From NCBI GenBank assembly GCA_017520155.1, contig JAFXGR010000066.1:24399-88398 (forward strand): a stretch of DNA of 64,000 bases, read 5' to 3'. Within the stretch, counting starts at the first letter, position 1. The number at the start of each line of letters is the position of its first letter. This document shows, piece after piece, positions 47,735-57,049 of this stretch. Source of the DNA: Lachnospiraceae bacterium. GTDB taxonomy: Bacteria; Bacillota; Clostridia; Lachnospirales; Lachnospiraceae. A model generated the notes under the pieces. That model was not told where the DNA came from. It saw only the letters and a list, made by a program, of their open reading frames with translations, and made no database searches. A program made the translations under genes and the position numbers.

Positions 47735-47998
47735 CTATTTTCTTCTTATACTTTTAATGGGAATATTAGCACAGATGGTAGGTGCTCTTCCATTATCCTC
47801 TGTTTCTGTTTCCGTAAGCTGGATTTCCAAACCTTGAGCATCTATTTCCAAGCGTTTGGAGATAACCTCTATAATATCATTCTTGATTAATTCCATCACT
47901 TCAGGTGAGCACAAACCATCGGATACCAATAAAAATTTTAAGCGGTCTTTTGCCACTTCACTGGAGCTTTTTTTACGAAAAAAATCGGTTATTTTCAT
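47735..47998 (-). CDS. minE: cell division topological specificity factor MinE
   Basis: This 87-residue protein has an N-terminal membrane/MinD-binding part with KDRLKFLLVSDG and a C-terminal topological domain with VISKRLEIDAQGLEIQLTE. MinE drives pole-to-pole movement of MinD so that division stays at mid-cell. It is the last gene of minC-minD-minE (15-bp gap after minD). Presence of MinE rather than DivIVA-only control is usual for Clostridia. Confidence 0.92.
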   Translation of the reverse strand: MKITDFFRKKSSSEVAKDRLKFLLVSDGLCSPEVMELIKNDIIEVISKRLEIDAQGLEIQLTETETEDNGRAPTICANIPIKSIRRK

Positions 47999-48013
47999 GA
48001 TCCTTCGGCCTCC

Positions 48014-48802
48014 TTATTTCCCTTTGAAAAGATTTTTTAACATATCTAAGATTCCCTTTTTATCAAGATCCATAAAGGGTACCTCTTCTCCTAAAATACG
48101 TTTACAAATACTTTCAAAAGCTTTTCCTGCAAGACAGGCACTTCCTACCAACGGTTCTCCTTGATTTGTAGAAATTACAATATGTTCATCGTCCGGAACA
48201 ACACCAATGAGATTTACAGAAAGAATATCACATACGTCATTTACACTGAGCATATCACCACGCTTTACCATGTCCAATCGAATTCTATTAATAATGAGAT
48301 CAATCTTTTTCAGTTCGTTGGCTTCCAATAAGCCCACAATCCGGTCTGCGTCACGAATGGCTGATACTTCCGGCGTGGTAACTACAAGAGCTCTGTCTGC
48401 ACCTGCAATGGCATTTCTAAATCCCTGTTCAATACCGGCAGGACAATCAAGTAAAATATAATCAAATTCTTCTCTTAACTCATTTACAAGATTTTTCATC
48501 TGTTCCGGTGTTACAGCATCCTTATCTCTCGTTTGCGCAGAAGGAAGAAGATATAAATTTTCGTATTTTTTATGTTTAATTAATGCCTGCTTTAAACGAC
48601 ATTTTTCTTCCACCACATCTACCAGATTATAGACAATACGATTCTCCAGTCCCAGAACCACATCCAGATTTCTAAGTCCGATATCTGTGTCGATCATCAC
48701 TACCTTTTTATTTAACATAGCCAGACCTGTTCCCACATTTGCTGTAGTTGTGGTTTTTCCTACTCCACCCTTACCGGATGTAATTACAATTACTTCACTC
48801 AT
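48014..48802 (-). CDS. minD: septum site-determining ATPase MinD
   Basis: This 262-residue ParA/MinD-type ATPase has the deviant Walker A GKGGVGKTTTTANVG (10-24), DTDIGLRNLDVVLGLENR, DCPAGIEQGFRNAI and a C-terminal amphipathic helix (KKGILDMLKNLFKGK) that binds the membrane. It recruits MinC to block FtsZ rings at poles. Confidence 0.96.
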   Translation of the reverse strand: MSEVIVITSGKGGVGKTTTTANVGTGLAMLNKKVVMIDTDIGLRNLDVVLGLENRIVYNLVDVVEEKCRLKQALIKHKKYENLYLLPSAQTRDKDAVTPEQMKNLVNELREEFDYILLDCPAGIEQGFRNAIAGADRALVVTTPEVSAIRDADRIVGLLEANELKKIDLIINRIRLDMVKRGDMLSVNDVCDILSVNLIGVVPDDEHIVISTNQGEPLVGSACLAGKAFESICKRILGEEVPFMDLDKKGILDMLKNLFKGK

Positions 48803-48858
48803 TCCATTTTCCTCCTGCTGTTCTTATCACTAATCTCTAACTGTTTCCTTCTTTTTTA

Positions 48859-49629
48859 TTAGGACAATCTAAACATTGTCTTTTTCATTGATTCTATGCA
48901 AATGGTTCCCTCTTGTGCTGTTGCAATCTTTGCACAATATTCTTCCTTTTCTGTCTTTCTTTTAGGCAAAATCCTTCTTTTTGCGGCCTCCTTATCCGGA
49001 CTTTTGGCATAATACTGTCCAATCTGCAGCTGTATGGGATTCATATCAAGGGCAAAAATAAAGCAGTTATCATTGCCGTTTATTCCTGCATGGGCATTCC
49101 CTTTCAGCGCACCCAAAACCACAATATTTCCTGCAGAGATAATTTTTGCTCCCGGATTCACATCACCTACCAGGGTAACATTTGCAGAGCATTCCAACAC
49201 CTGTCCGGAACGCAGGTTGCCTCTGTAAAATTCTGCATTATATTGATTATCTGTTTCTCCAAAATCCGAAAATTCCTCAACAGAGTGATTTTGTCTTCCC
49301 CTGTTTCTCTCCGGAATACCTGTATCTAAACTGCTTCCTTTTGTCTGCAGCTGCCTTTCCATTTTTTTCTCCAGCTCGCTGTCATGATCGGTAATGGCTA
49401 CAATCTGTATGGAGCTGTTTGCCATAATGGTATCCACAATACTCATCGTCTCTTCTTCCGAAAGTTTCCTTCCCTTAAAAGAAACAGCCATTTTTCTATC
49501 CTTAAAAAAATCTCCTGATGCTTGAAATCTTTCTGAAACTGCTTCCAAAAGCTTTTCAAAAGAAATCTCTGAATCCAAAACCAGTTCCATCCCGTATCGG
49601 TTATGTTTGATTACTACATGCTTTGACAT
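48859..49629 (-). CDS. minC: septum site-determining protein MinC
   Basis: The predicted product is 256 residues. The ATG at 49629 has GGAGGG just upstream; a GTG four codons earlier sits inside that site. The N-terminal part (~1-100) is the FtsZ-inhibiting domain. A Gly/Asn-rich linker is followed by the beta-helical C-domain with LRSGQVLECSANVTLVGDVN, PGAKIISAGNIVVLGALKGN and AHAGINGNDNCFIFALDMNP. A MITE-like element lies upstream (49718-49865). Confidence 0.92.
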   Translation of the reverse strand: MSKHVVIKHNRYGMELVLDSEISFEKLLEAVSERFQASGDFFKDRKMAVSFKGRKLSEEETMSIVDTIMANSSIQIVAITDHDSELEKKMERQLQTKGSSLDTGIPERNRGRQNHSVEEFSDFGETDNQYNAEFYRGNLRSGQVLECSANVTLVGDVNPGAKIISAGNIVVLGALKGNAHAGINGNDNCFIFALDMNPIQLQIGQYYAKSPDKEAAKRRILPKRKTEKEEYCAKIATAQEGTICIESMKKTMFRLS

Positions 49630-49717
49630 TTTTCCCTCCACATAATCATTTCCAGAGGATTATTTTACTTTACAAACTGCAAATATGCAAAGTTTTTTTA
49701 CAAAATACTACAATCTC

Positions 49718-49865
49718 TTGTAACAGTTCAGCCTTCGGCTTTCTGTTACAGGCGACACCCACATTTAAAGTCGCTTACAGCGAGGTGGGTGTTGCTTTAG
49801 TTTTATTTACTCTTTCTTCCATGCCCAATCCGCAAAGTGATTGGGCATGGGGTGAACTGTTACAA
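49718..49865. mobile_element. 148-bp MITE-like element with 13-bp TIRs and TCTC duplication
   Basis: Terminal inverted repeats TTGTAACAGTTCA (49718-49730) and TGAACTGTTACAA (49853-49865) are perfect. TCTC directly flanks both sides (49714-49717, 49866-49869), as a target duplication would. Inside are three more stems: TGTAACAG/CTGTTACA around AGCCTTCGGCT, GCGACACCCAC/GTGGGTGTTGC (49752-49795), and a perfect 12-bp CCATGCCCAATC/GATTGGGCATGG (49819-49850). No coding capacity. It sits between minC and the acyltransferase gene. Confidence 0.82.
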
Positions 49866-49872
49866 TCTCTTT

Positions 49873-51129
49873 CTATCCACCGGCCACAGAATTCTTCTGC
49901 TTCTGCCTGCAGGCATATTGATAAATCTCCTCTGTGGCGTAAGAAAGCTTGGTAATGCAGTCCTTTTTGGATACATAACACCAAAAACTATCCTCCGGTA
50001 TGGAAATATCCACACAATCTCCCCGTTTTAAATAATCGTATTCAATGTGCATACTCTCCAGACTTTTTGCACTTCGAAATAAAGTATAGGGCTGTCCGTA
50101 ATAGTTACAGGTTAAGGTAGTTCCTTCTCTTGTCTGAATTAAGGTTCCCTCTCCCTGTTTGTAAAAACGTAGGGAGCCTGGCAATGTCTCTACCTTTACC
50201 TTGTCCTCAAAGTAATAAGTTCCTTCTTCAATCTCTTTTCTTACGCATTCTCTCTGCCAGTTGCTCCAATGGGGAATATGGGAAAATTCTGTACTTCCTT
50301 CTAAAGCCTTCAATTCTCCGTATTCATTCATTTCCCAGCTTTTGTTGCAATTTTTACAGCTTAAAACACTTCCCTTTGACTCCATGCGGGATTCCTTTTT
50401 ACAGGCCGGGCACTTATAGAGAAGACGATGAAGTCCTTCTGCCCTTCTTGGATGATCAATTCTTATTTTGTTTTCCTGCTGCCACTTAAAATCATCATAT
50501 ACAAAATGAGAATCCAGTCTATTTCGTATTTCTTCCAGGGACAGATTTTTACAATCTTCTGCCGTAAGAATCTGTACCATCTGGGCCTGTACCTTAGTTT
50601 TCTTATTAATTTTATTCCACTGGGGACAGGTAATGAAATTTCCCTGAATCTTCAATACCACTACCGGCACCTTCAAAACCTTTATCAGCTTTTCCGTAGA
50701 CTTAGGAATATACGAGGTACAGCCATCCAAAGAATATCTGGCTTCGGGAAAAAGAACAAAAATATTTTTCAGCTTTTCCAGAGAATACTTTATATTTCTT
50801 ACTAAATGTATATCATTAATAAACTTTCTCGTTCCGATTACCCCTAAAGATCGCATTAACGGCTCAGTATAAGTGTTAAAGCCCTCCAAAGTCATTACAT
50901 TGTTGATTCGATAAGGGTGAGTGGCCTTTACCATAACATTAAAATCCACCATGGAGGAATGAGTTACCAAAAGCAGATAGGGAGGATTTAATTCCTCCAT
51001 ATTAATTTTTTCCAGGGTAAATTCTCTTTTTTTTAAATCAGGAAAGCTAATGATTCCTTTGGCAAGGTACATTAGGCAGGAAGGGTTCTTCGGTTTCTTT
51101 TTAAAATCAAAGCTCCTTGGTTTCTTCAT
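49873..51129 (-). CDS. PlsC-like acyltransferase with a zinc ribbon
   Basis: The predicted product is 418 residues; the start at 51129 is preceded by AGAAAGGAT, while a longer ATG at 51156 overlaps the upstream gene. The N-terminal half resembles 1-acyl-glycerol-3-phosphate acyltransferases: H57-x4-D62 in THSSMVDF and the substrate loop FPEARYSLDG. Around 235-265 there is a CPAC...CKNC zinc ribbon, then a beta-rich C-terminal part. Family enzymes move an acyl chain to a lysophospholipid. The ribbon plus extra domain is unusual for PlsC, so the acceptor may differ. Confidence 0.75.
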   Translation of the reverse strand: MKKPRSFDFKKKPKNPSCLMYLAKGIISFPDLKKREFTLEKINMEELNPPYLLLVTHSSMVDFNVMVKATHPYRINNVMTLEGFNTYTEPLMRSLGVIGTRKFINDIHLVRNIKYSLEKLKNIFVLFPEARYSLDGCTSYIPKSTEKLIKVLKVPVVVLKIQGNFITCPQWNKINKKTKVQAQMVQILTAEDCKNLSLEEIRNRLDSHFVYDDFKWQQENKIRIDHPRRAEGLHRLLYKCPACKKESRMESKGSVLSCKNCNKSWEMNEYGELKALEGSTEFSHIPHWSNWQRECVRKEIEEGTYYFEDKVKVETLPGSLRFYKQGEGTLIQTREGTTLTCNYYGQPYTLFRSAKSLESMHIEYDYLKRGDCVDISIPEDSFWCYVSKKDCITKLSYATEEIYQYACRQKQKNSVAGG

Positions 51130-51133
51130 CTTT

Positions 51134-51466
51134 TTATCCTTTCTGTTCCTTTTCATCCTGCTTCATTTCAAAATGAATCAAGAGGGAAAGCAAGGCCCTT
51201 AAAATTATTACCGCACCCAAAACAATCAATTCTGAAAGTTCTCTGATAATTACCGTTTTTAAAATTTCTGCTGCCATCTTAAATTCCAAACTTAGAGCCA
51301 GTCCATTAGCCAGCTGAAACTTCACATCCACCTTTTCTTTTGTAAATAAGCTTGCTAAATAAGATCTGAAGCCCCGAAAAGTAGATATTGCCACAATAGA
51401 AATTCCCATGAGCTCACATATGGGAATGATAATATGAATCAATTTTTCCATAATCAGTTCCAGCAT
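51134..51466 (-). CDS. DUF1622 membrane protein
   Basis: This 110-residue protein has two or three hydrophobic segments (~8-27, ~80-100) with FQLANGLALSLEFKMAAEIL between them, the typical DUF1622 signature. The function is unknown. It overlaps or abuts the start of the acyltransferase gene and is likely in the same message. Confidence 0.85.
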   Translation of the reverse strand: MLELIMEKLIHIIIPICELMGISIVAISTFRGFRSYLASLFTKEKVDVKFQLANGLALSLEFKMAAEILKTVIIRELSELIVLGAVIILRALLSLLIHFEMKQDEKEQKG

Positions 51467-51597
51467 AAATTGCCTCCTTTTCTCTTCTTATGGTATTGAC
51501 ATCCTTTTATCACAGTATAACATAAAAAGGCAATAACAGAGTCTTTTTACAAGCCACTCTATTATGCCTTATTTTCTGCAGCTTTTAATCCTCTATT

Positions 51598-52848
51598 TTA
51601 ATTTGCCTGAATTTGCTCCTCTAACACTCTGATTCCTTCCTGAATCTGATTATCAATATCCTTTTCGTAATAAGCATCTGAATCAAAAATCACTTCTATA
51701 TCAGGTTCAATTCCTTTTTCATGAATATCACTGCCGGAAGGAGTATAATACTTACTCACGGTAAGCTTTACTGCGGACCCGTCGGATAAGGAAATAATTC
51801 TTTGTACTATTCCCTTTCCAAAGGTGGTTGTTCCCATAATAGTTGCCACACCATGATCCTTCATGGCACCTGCAAGAATCTCTGAAGCACTGGCGCTGTA
51901 ATCATTTACTAATACTACCGCAGGAACCTCCAGTATGTTCTTACCGTCACTGGTATACTCATCTCGTACTCCGTATTTATCTTCTGTATAAACAATCAAT
52001 CCTTTGGGAAGCACCATTCTTGCAATTTCACAGACGGTGGAAAGGTTTCCCCCCGGGTTACTTCTAAGATCTAAAAGCAGTCCCTTCATTCCCATGGCTC
52101 TTGCTTCCGTTAATGCCTCTGAAAACTGCTGCTCTGTTACATCATCAAATTCTGTGATTTGGATATAAGCAATTTCATTTTCCATCATCTCAAAGGTTAC
52201 CGTTGGACTTTCAATCTTTCTCCGTTCCACTTCTACCTTAAGATAATCCTCTTCTCCTTCCCGGTATAAGGTTAATACAACTTTTGTTCCTTCTTCTCCC
52301 TTGATCAAAGAAACTACTTCTGTGGTTTCCATTCCCTGGGCTGAAACTCCATCAATCTCATAAATTATGTCTCCCTCCCTAAGATCAGCTTCCTGGGCTG
52401 GGGTATTTTCAATGACTCCGCTGATGGTACAAAATTCATCTGCTGCCCCCTTGGAGATATAAGCTCCTATTCCATAGTATATTCCTTCCGTACTCATTTG
52501 AATTTCTTTTAATTCTTCTGCGGAATAATACACGGAATAAGGATCCTTCAAGGAGTTTACCATACCGGAATAAATTCCGTTTTCCAAAGTTTCCTGACTG
52601 ACTCCATCCAAATAATACTGCTCAATGGTATCCTGAATTACCTCTACCTTTGAGGTCGTATACTCATCCAGCAATACTCCGTCTTCATGTTTTGAGGCTG
52701 AGCCTGCAATCTGCTTTGCTTTAAAAATTCCATAAGTTTGATTTCCGATGTACCAAATCCCCAATAATAACAAAGCAAGGAGTAAACCGCTAAGCAGTCC
52801 ACTCCAGTACCCATTTTTTTGCCTTGGCTGTTGATTCATTTCTTCCAT
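51598..52848 (-). CDS. S41 family C-terminal processing protease
   Basis: This 416-residue protein has one N-terminal membrane anchor (~16-38), a PDZ domain (~105-190, containing GIGAYISKG and REGDIIYEIDGV) and the S41 core. The catalytic Ser is in NDYSASASEILAGAMKDHG, and the Lys is four residues after TTT in TTTFGKGIVQR. Such proteases trim exported proteins and in this genomic place often act with FtsEX and the EnvC-like hydrolase encoded just upstream. Confidence 0.93.
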   Translation of the reverse strand: MEEMNQQPRQKNGYWSGLLSGLLLALLLLGIWYIGNQTYGIFKAKQIAGSASKHEDGVLLDEYTTSKVEVIQDTIEQYYLDGVSQETLENGIYSGMVNSLKDPYSVYYSAEELKEIQMSTEGIYYGIGAYISKGAADEFCTISGVIENTPAQEADLREGDIIYEIDGVSAQGMETTEVVSLIKGEEGTKVVLTLYREGEEDYLKVEVERRKIESPTVTFEMMENEIAYIQITEFDDVTEQQFSEALTEARAMGMKGLLLDLRSNPGGNLSTVCEIARMVLPKGLIVYTEDKYGVRDEYTSDGKNILEVPAVVLVNDYSASASEILAGAMKDHGVATIMGTTTFGKGIVQRIISLSDGSAVKLTVSKYYTPSGSDIHEKGIEPDIEVIFDSDAYYEKDIDNQIQEGIRVLEEQIQAN

Positions 52849-52928
52849 TTATAGCTCCTTTAGGATGTAATCCAAACACCCTTTTACCATAATATATGTT
52901 TTTTCTTTTGTATTCATGATTAAACCTA

Positions 52929-54128
52929 TTAATTAAAATACCCCATGGGATCCACATAAGAACCATTTAAACGAACTCCGAAATGAAGATGATTACCTGT
53001 AGATCTTCCTGTGGTACCTACTGCTGCAATCTTATCTCCCTTAGATACATCCTGTCCCACGGATACATAAAGGGCCGAAGCATGCATATAGATGGTCACC
53101 AAACCGCTTCCATGATTAAGATATATATAATTACCCATAGTACCACTATAACCGGCTGCCACCACTGTTCCGTCGTAAGCTGCCAAAATAGGAGAGCCTC
53201 CCGGTGCCGCCATATCTACTCCATTATGAAACTGCTGCCTATTTAAAATAGGATGATGTCTCCAGCCAAAGGAATCACTGATTCTGGTATAGGAAGGGGC
53301 AGGCCATTTAAACATTCCTCCGTCATAAGTTCGTTTGCTTCCTTCCATTTCCCGAAGAGCTTTTTCCAAAGAGGCAATCATTTGATCCTGTTCTTTAATA
53401 TAAGCCTCATATTCCTTAATTGCCTGTTCCTGGGTGGCAATATCCGTTTCATAAGCTGTGATTTCTTTATTCTTATTATCGATCAAAATCTCCAGATTAT
53501 TCTGTTCCTGCTCTACTGCCGCTTTAGCTTCCTGTAAAGAAGCCTCTTCCTCCTCCAGCTGTTCCTTAATCACTTCAATGAGCATTCTATTTTCTTCATA
53601 CTCATTTAGCTTTCCTCTGTCATAGGCTGAAATTGCTTCCACATATCCGGCCTTATTTAACATATCTCCAAAGCTGGAAGCTCCCGCCAGCATATCCAGA
53701 TAAAACTGATCTCCCTTTTCGTACATAAAGCGAATACGAATCTTCATTTCCTCATATTGCTTTTCTTCTATGGCAATTGCCTCTTCCAGCTCTTTTTTTG
53801 TTTCTTCAATTTCCTGTTCTTTTTGGGCAATAAGACTTTTTAATTCTTCGATTTTTTCTCCAATATCAATAAGCTGTCCATCCAGCTCCTTTACATAATT
53901 TTTCAAACTGCTTTTCGACTTTTCCAGCTGCTGAACCAGCTTCTTAATATCACTTAACCCGTTTTTCAGCTTTTCTCTTTCTTCTTTTGCCTGATTAATT
54001 TCTTCCTTCTTCTGCTGAATACTTTCCATAGTTCCTCCCGTTGCCAGGACCTTTGATTTCTCAGCAACACCCCCAAAACCAATCCCTGCAACTAAAAGAA
54101 ACAGTAATAACTTATATCCCTTTTTCAT
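52929..54128 (-). CDS. EnvC-like murein hydrolase (M23)
   Basis: This 399-residue protein has a signal peptide (~1-25), two long coiled-coil stretches (~35-130, ~165-265) and a LytM/M23 domain (~280-395). The Zn/active residues appear in FHNGVDMAAPGG, YMHASALYVS and NHLHFGVRL; all the expected His and Asp are present, so it should be active, unlike E. coli EnvC. It is encoded directly after ftsX, and the coiled coil probably docks on FtsX. Confidence 0.92.
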   Translation of the reverse strand: MKKGYKLLLFLLVAGIGFGGVAEKSKVLATGGTMESIQQKKEEINQAKEEREKLKNGLSDIKKLVQQLEKSKSSLKNYVKELDGQLIDIGEKIEELKSLIAQKEQEIEETKKELEEAIAIEEKQYEEMKIRIRFMYEKGDQFYLDMLAGASSFGDMLNKAGYVEAISAYDRGKLNEYEENRMLIEVIKEQLEEEEASLQEAKAAVEQEQNNLEILIDNKNKEITAYETDIATQEQAIKEYEAYIKEQDQMIASLEKALREMEGSKRTYDGGMFKWPAPSYTRISDSFGWRHHPILNRQQFHNGVDMAAPGGSPILAAYDGTVVAAGYSGTMGNYIYLNHGSGLVTIYMHASALYVSVGQDVSKGDKIAAVGTTGRSTGNHLHFGVRLNGSYVDPMGYFN

Positions 54129-54147
54129 TCTATATCCTTTATCTTTA

Positions 54148-55047
54148 TTATACCTTTAAATGTTTTCTTACTGTGGAAATACTTCCCAAAAATCCAATAC
54201 CGATTCCCATTACCAAACAAACAGGAACTAATACCTTAAAAATCTCCTGTACAGAAAGAAAGCTCAAAAAGGCGCTTAATACAGAAAATTTCTGTACAAT
54301 GAAGTCAACAACAATATTATATAATACATAAAGAAGTCCCAACGGAATTCCGGCTCCTACTCCCCCGATCAATACTCCTTCAATAACAAAGGGGGATCGT
54401 ACGAAAAAGTCGGTAGCCCCAATATATTTCATAATATTAATTTCTTCTTTACGAACCTGAATTCCAATCATTACGGTATTACTGATTAAGAATACGGAAA
54501 CGGCAAATAAAATAGCAATAATCCCGATAGATACATAGACAATCAATGTGTTCATTCCGCTTAACGTAGAAGCCGTTACCTCAGAACGATTTACCTGACG
54601 AACCTCTCCAATAGACTCCAAATAAGTTACCAAACTGGACTGTAGCGATACATCCGATAAATAGATTTCAAGGTTGGAGGAATTCTCCAACGGATTTTCC
54701 GTAAATCCATGAGAATATTCTTCTCCAAAATATTCCATACGAAATTCTTCCCAGGCCTGCTCTGCAGATACATAAACAACATTGGAAACTTCCACTCTTT
54801 TTTCAAGATCACCCTTTATCTCCAGAATTCTTGCTTCCGAAACATTTTCCGCAAAAAAGACAGTTACCGATACTCCTTCTTCTGCTTTTTTTACAATATT
54901 ATTAAAATTCATCAACACTGCAACAAAAATCCCAAACAGTAAAAGACAGGCACTGATGGTTGCTACAGAAGCCAGCGAAAACCACTTATTCCGGAAAATA
55001 TTTATTATTCCCTGCTTTAAGGTATAAAAAAACGTACTAATCCTCAT
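54148..55047 (-). CDS. ftsX: cell division protein FtsX
   Basis: The predicted product is 299 residues. The start at ATG 55047 overlaps the ftsE stop by 11 bp and has AAAGGTGG before it; the N-terminus MRISTFFYTLKQGIINIFRN is the usual FtsX opening. Four membrane helices (near 20-42, and three from ~170 on) and a large outer loop (~45-165) are seen. FtsX passes the ATPase signal of FtsE to a peptidoglycan hydrolase, here most likely the M23 protein encoded next. Confidence 0.94.
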   Translation of the reverse strand: MRISTFFYTLKQGIINIFRNKWFSLASVATISACLLLFGIFVAVLMNFNNIVKKAEEGVSVTVFFAENVSEARILEIKGDLEKRVEVSNVVYVSAEQAWEEFRMEYFGEEYSHGFTENPLENSSNLEIYLSDVSLQSSLVTYLESIGEVRQVNRSEVTASTLSGMNTLIVYVSIGIIAILFAVSVFLISNTVMIGIQVRKEEINIMKYIGATDFFVRSPFVIEGVLIGGVGAGIPLGLLYVLYNIVVDFIVQKFSVLSAFLSFLSVQEIFKVLVPVCLVMGIGIGFLGSISTVRKHLKV

Positions 55048-55771
55048 CGATATATCCACCTTTTTCTTCGTCGCTTACCACCACGCCTTTTTTCATGGTT
55101 ACCACTCTTTTTTGCATTTCATTTACAATTTCACGGTTATGGGTAACTACAATAATTGTAGTTCCCTTTTGATTAATCTGCTCCAGCAATTTCATAATTT
55201 CCCAGGAATTCTTCGGATCCAAATTCCCCGTAGGCTCATCACAAAGTAAAATTGGCGGGCGGTTGATCAAGGCTCTTGCCATGGCAACTCTTTGCTGCTC
55301 TCCTCCCGATAGCTGTCTTGGTTTTGCCTTATATTTCCCTGCCAGACCTACCACTGACAGAATGGAAGGTACATTTTTCTTAATTTCTCTTCCGGGAACC
55401 TGTATAATTCTTTGGGCAAAGGCCACATTTTCATATACATTTCTATCCTTCAACAAACGGAAATCCTGAAATACTACCCCTAGATTTCTTCGATATTTAG
55501 GTACATTTCGCCTTTTTAACTGCTGTAAATTCTGTCCGTTTACGTAAATATCTCCTGAGGTAGGCACTAATTCCCTTAACAGCAGCTTAATCAAAGTAGA
55601 CTTTCCTGAGCCGCTGTCTCCTACAATAAAAACAAATTCCCCCTGCTTAATGGTAAGATTTACCCCGCTGAGAGCAGGTGCTCCTGTTGCATAAGATTTA
55701 CAGACATTTTCAAGTACAATAATATTTTCACTTGGTATTTTTTTATTTTTTACAGTTTTAAAAAAAGCCAC
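55037..55771 (-). CDS. ftsE: cell division ATP-binding protein FtsE
   Basis: This 244-residue ABC ATPase has Walker A VGDSGSGKSTLIKLLL, the signature QLSGGEQQRVAMARALI, Walker B PILLCDEPTGNLD and the switch His in VVTHNREIV. It starts at GTG 55771 after AGGAGAG. A ~15-residue N-terminal tail exceeds the usual FtsE. It forms a unit with ftsX, the M23 hydrolase and the S41 protease. Confidence 0.95.
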   Translation of the reverse strand: MAFFKTVKNKKIPSENIIVLENVCKSYATGAPALSGVNLTIKQGEFVFIVGDSGSGKSTLIKLLLRELVPTSGDIYVNGQNLQQLKRRNVPKYRRNLGVVFQDFRLLKDRNVYENVAFAQRIIQVPGREIKKNVPSILSVVGLAGKYKAKPRQLSGGEQQRVAMARALINRPPILLCDEPTGNLDPKNSWEIMKLLEQINQKGTTIIVVTHNREIVNEMQKRVVTMKKGVVVSDEEKGGYIDED

Positions 55772-55783
55772 CTTTTCACTCTC

Positions 55784-56872
55784 CTAATATCCAAGACTTT
55801 CCATATACTTCATATATTTTACTACCATTAATGCAATCTTAAAGGTAATGGCATCCTCAAAGACTCTCAGATCAAGACCTGTAGTTTTTTGCAGCTTATC
55901 CAGTCGATATACCAACGTATTTCTGTGAATAAATAACTGTCTTGAGGTTTCAGAAACATTCAGGCTGTTCTCGAAAAATTTCATAATGGTAGTTAACGTT
56001 TCTTCATCAAAATCATCGGGACTTTTTCCTCCGAATATTTCCCGAATAAACATCTTGCAAAGAGGAATGGGAAGCTGATAAATCAGACGTCCGATACCCA
56101 GTTCATTATAGGCAATAATGCTTCTTTCATCGAAGAAAATCTTTCCCACATCCATGGTCATTTTTGCTTCTTTATAGGAACGGCTTACTTCCTTGATTTC
56201 TTTTACAATAGTTCCGTAAGCAATTCTTACCTCTGCCACTCCTTCTTTTTCCAAAGTACTCTGGTAGCCTGCCGCTACCTTTGTGATTTCTGCGGAAAAA
56301 TCAGCGCTTTCAATTTCTTTTACTACAATTACATTATTTTCATCTACTGCAGTAATAAAATCCTTACTGTTTGCTCCGAAATTACTTCGCATCAGTTCCA
56401 AAAGATTGGTCTCTTTTTTCACCTTTCCTTCGATAACCATAGTAACACGTTTTGCATCAGGCTGAATATGTAATTTTTTGGAACGGCTGTATATATCTAC
56501 CAGAAGCAGATTATCCAATAAAAGATTTTTAATAAAATTATCCTTGTCAAAACGCTCCTTATAGGCTACCAAAAGATTCTGAATCTGAAAAGCAGCCATC
56601 TTACCTACCATGTATACATTTTCTCCGCTTCCCATGGCAATCAGCATATATTCCAACTGCTGTTCATCATAAATTTTAAAATACTGGTTCCCTCCAACAT
56701 CTTGACTGTCTGCCGGTGATTTTGCAAATTCCAAAGCTGTAGCCGCATTCTTCAGTAATTCCGGTGATGTTTCCGCCAAAGTCTTGCCCTCTGCATCTAC
56801 TACACATAATTCTACTCGTCCGATGGATTTTAATCCCTCAATTGTATTTTGTAAAATCTGATTGGAAATCAT
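55784..56872 (-). CDS. PucR/CdaR-type transcriptional regulator
   Basis: The predicted product is 362 residues. The start at ATG 56872 has AAAGGAG five bases upstream; a further ATG at 56896 has no ribosome site. The N-terminal half has a sugar-diacid-like sensor region, and the middle a GGDEF-like CdaR segment (KKLHIQPDAKRVTMVIEG). The C-terminus is the PucR HTH (VSETSRQLFIHRNTLVYRLD, ~311-330). It lies 12 bp before ftsE and may be co-transcribed. The effector is unknown. Confidence 0.85.
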   Translation of the reverse strand: MISNQILQNTIEGLKSIGRVELCVVDAEGKTLAETSPELLKNAATALEFAKSPADSQDVGGNQYFKIYDEQQLEYMLIAMGSGENVYMVGKMAAFQIQNLLVAYKERFDKDNFIKNLLLDNLLLVDIYSRSKKLHIQPDAKRVTMVIEGKVKKETNLLELMRSNFGANSKDFITAVDENNVIVVKEIESADFSAEITKVAAGYQSTLEKEGVAEVRIAYGTIVKEIKEVSRSYKEAKMTMDVGKIFFDERSIIAYNELGIGRLIYQLPIPLCKMFIREIFGGKSPDDFDEETLTTIMKFFENSLNVSETSRQLFIHRNTLVYRLDKLQKTTGLDLRVFEDAITFKIALMVVKYMKYMESLGY

Positions 56873-57012
56873 TTCCTTCTCCTTTTCCTGGACCATAGAT
56901 AAAACTGACGTCCATGTCTTTGCTAATACATACCCATACTCATCTTAATGGATAATACCAAAAAAATCTATAGTTTTTTCTCTATTTTTTGTAATTTTTG
57001 TCAAAAAACAAC

Positions 57013-57048
57013 AAAAAAATGCAGTCTGAATCTTTTTTCCAGACTGCA
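57013..57048 (-). terminator. terminator of the WecG/TagA-like gene
   Basis: On the minus strand TGCAGTCTG...CAGACTGCA (57020-57048) is followed by seven T (complement of 57013-57019). Confidence 0.9.
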
Positions 57049-57049
57049 A

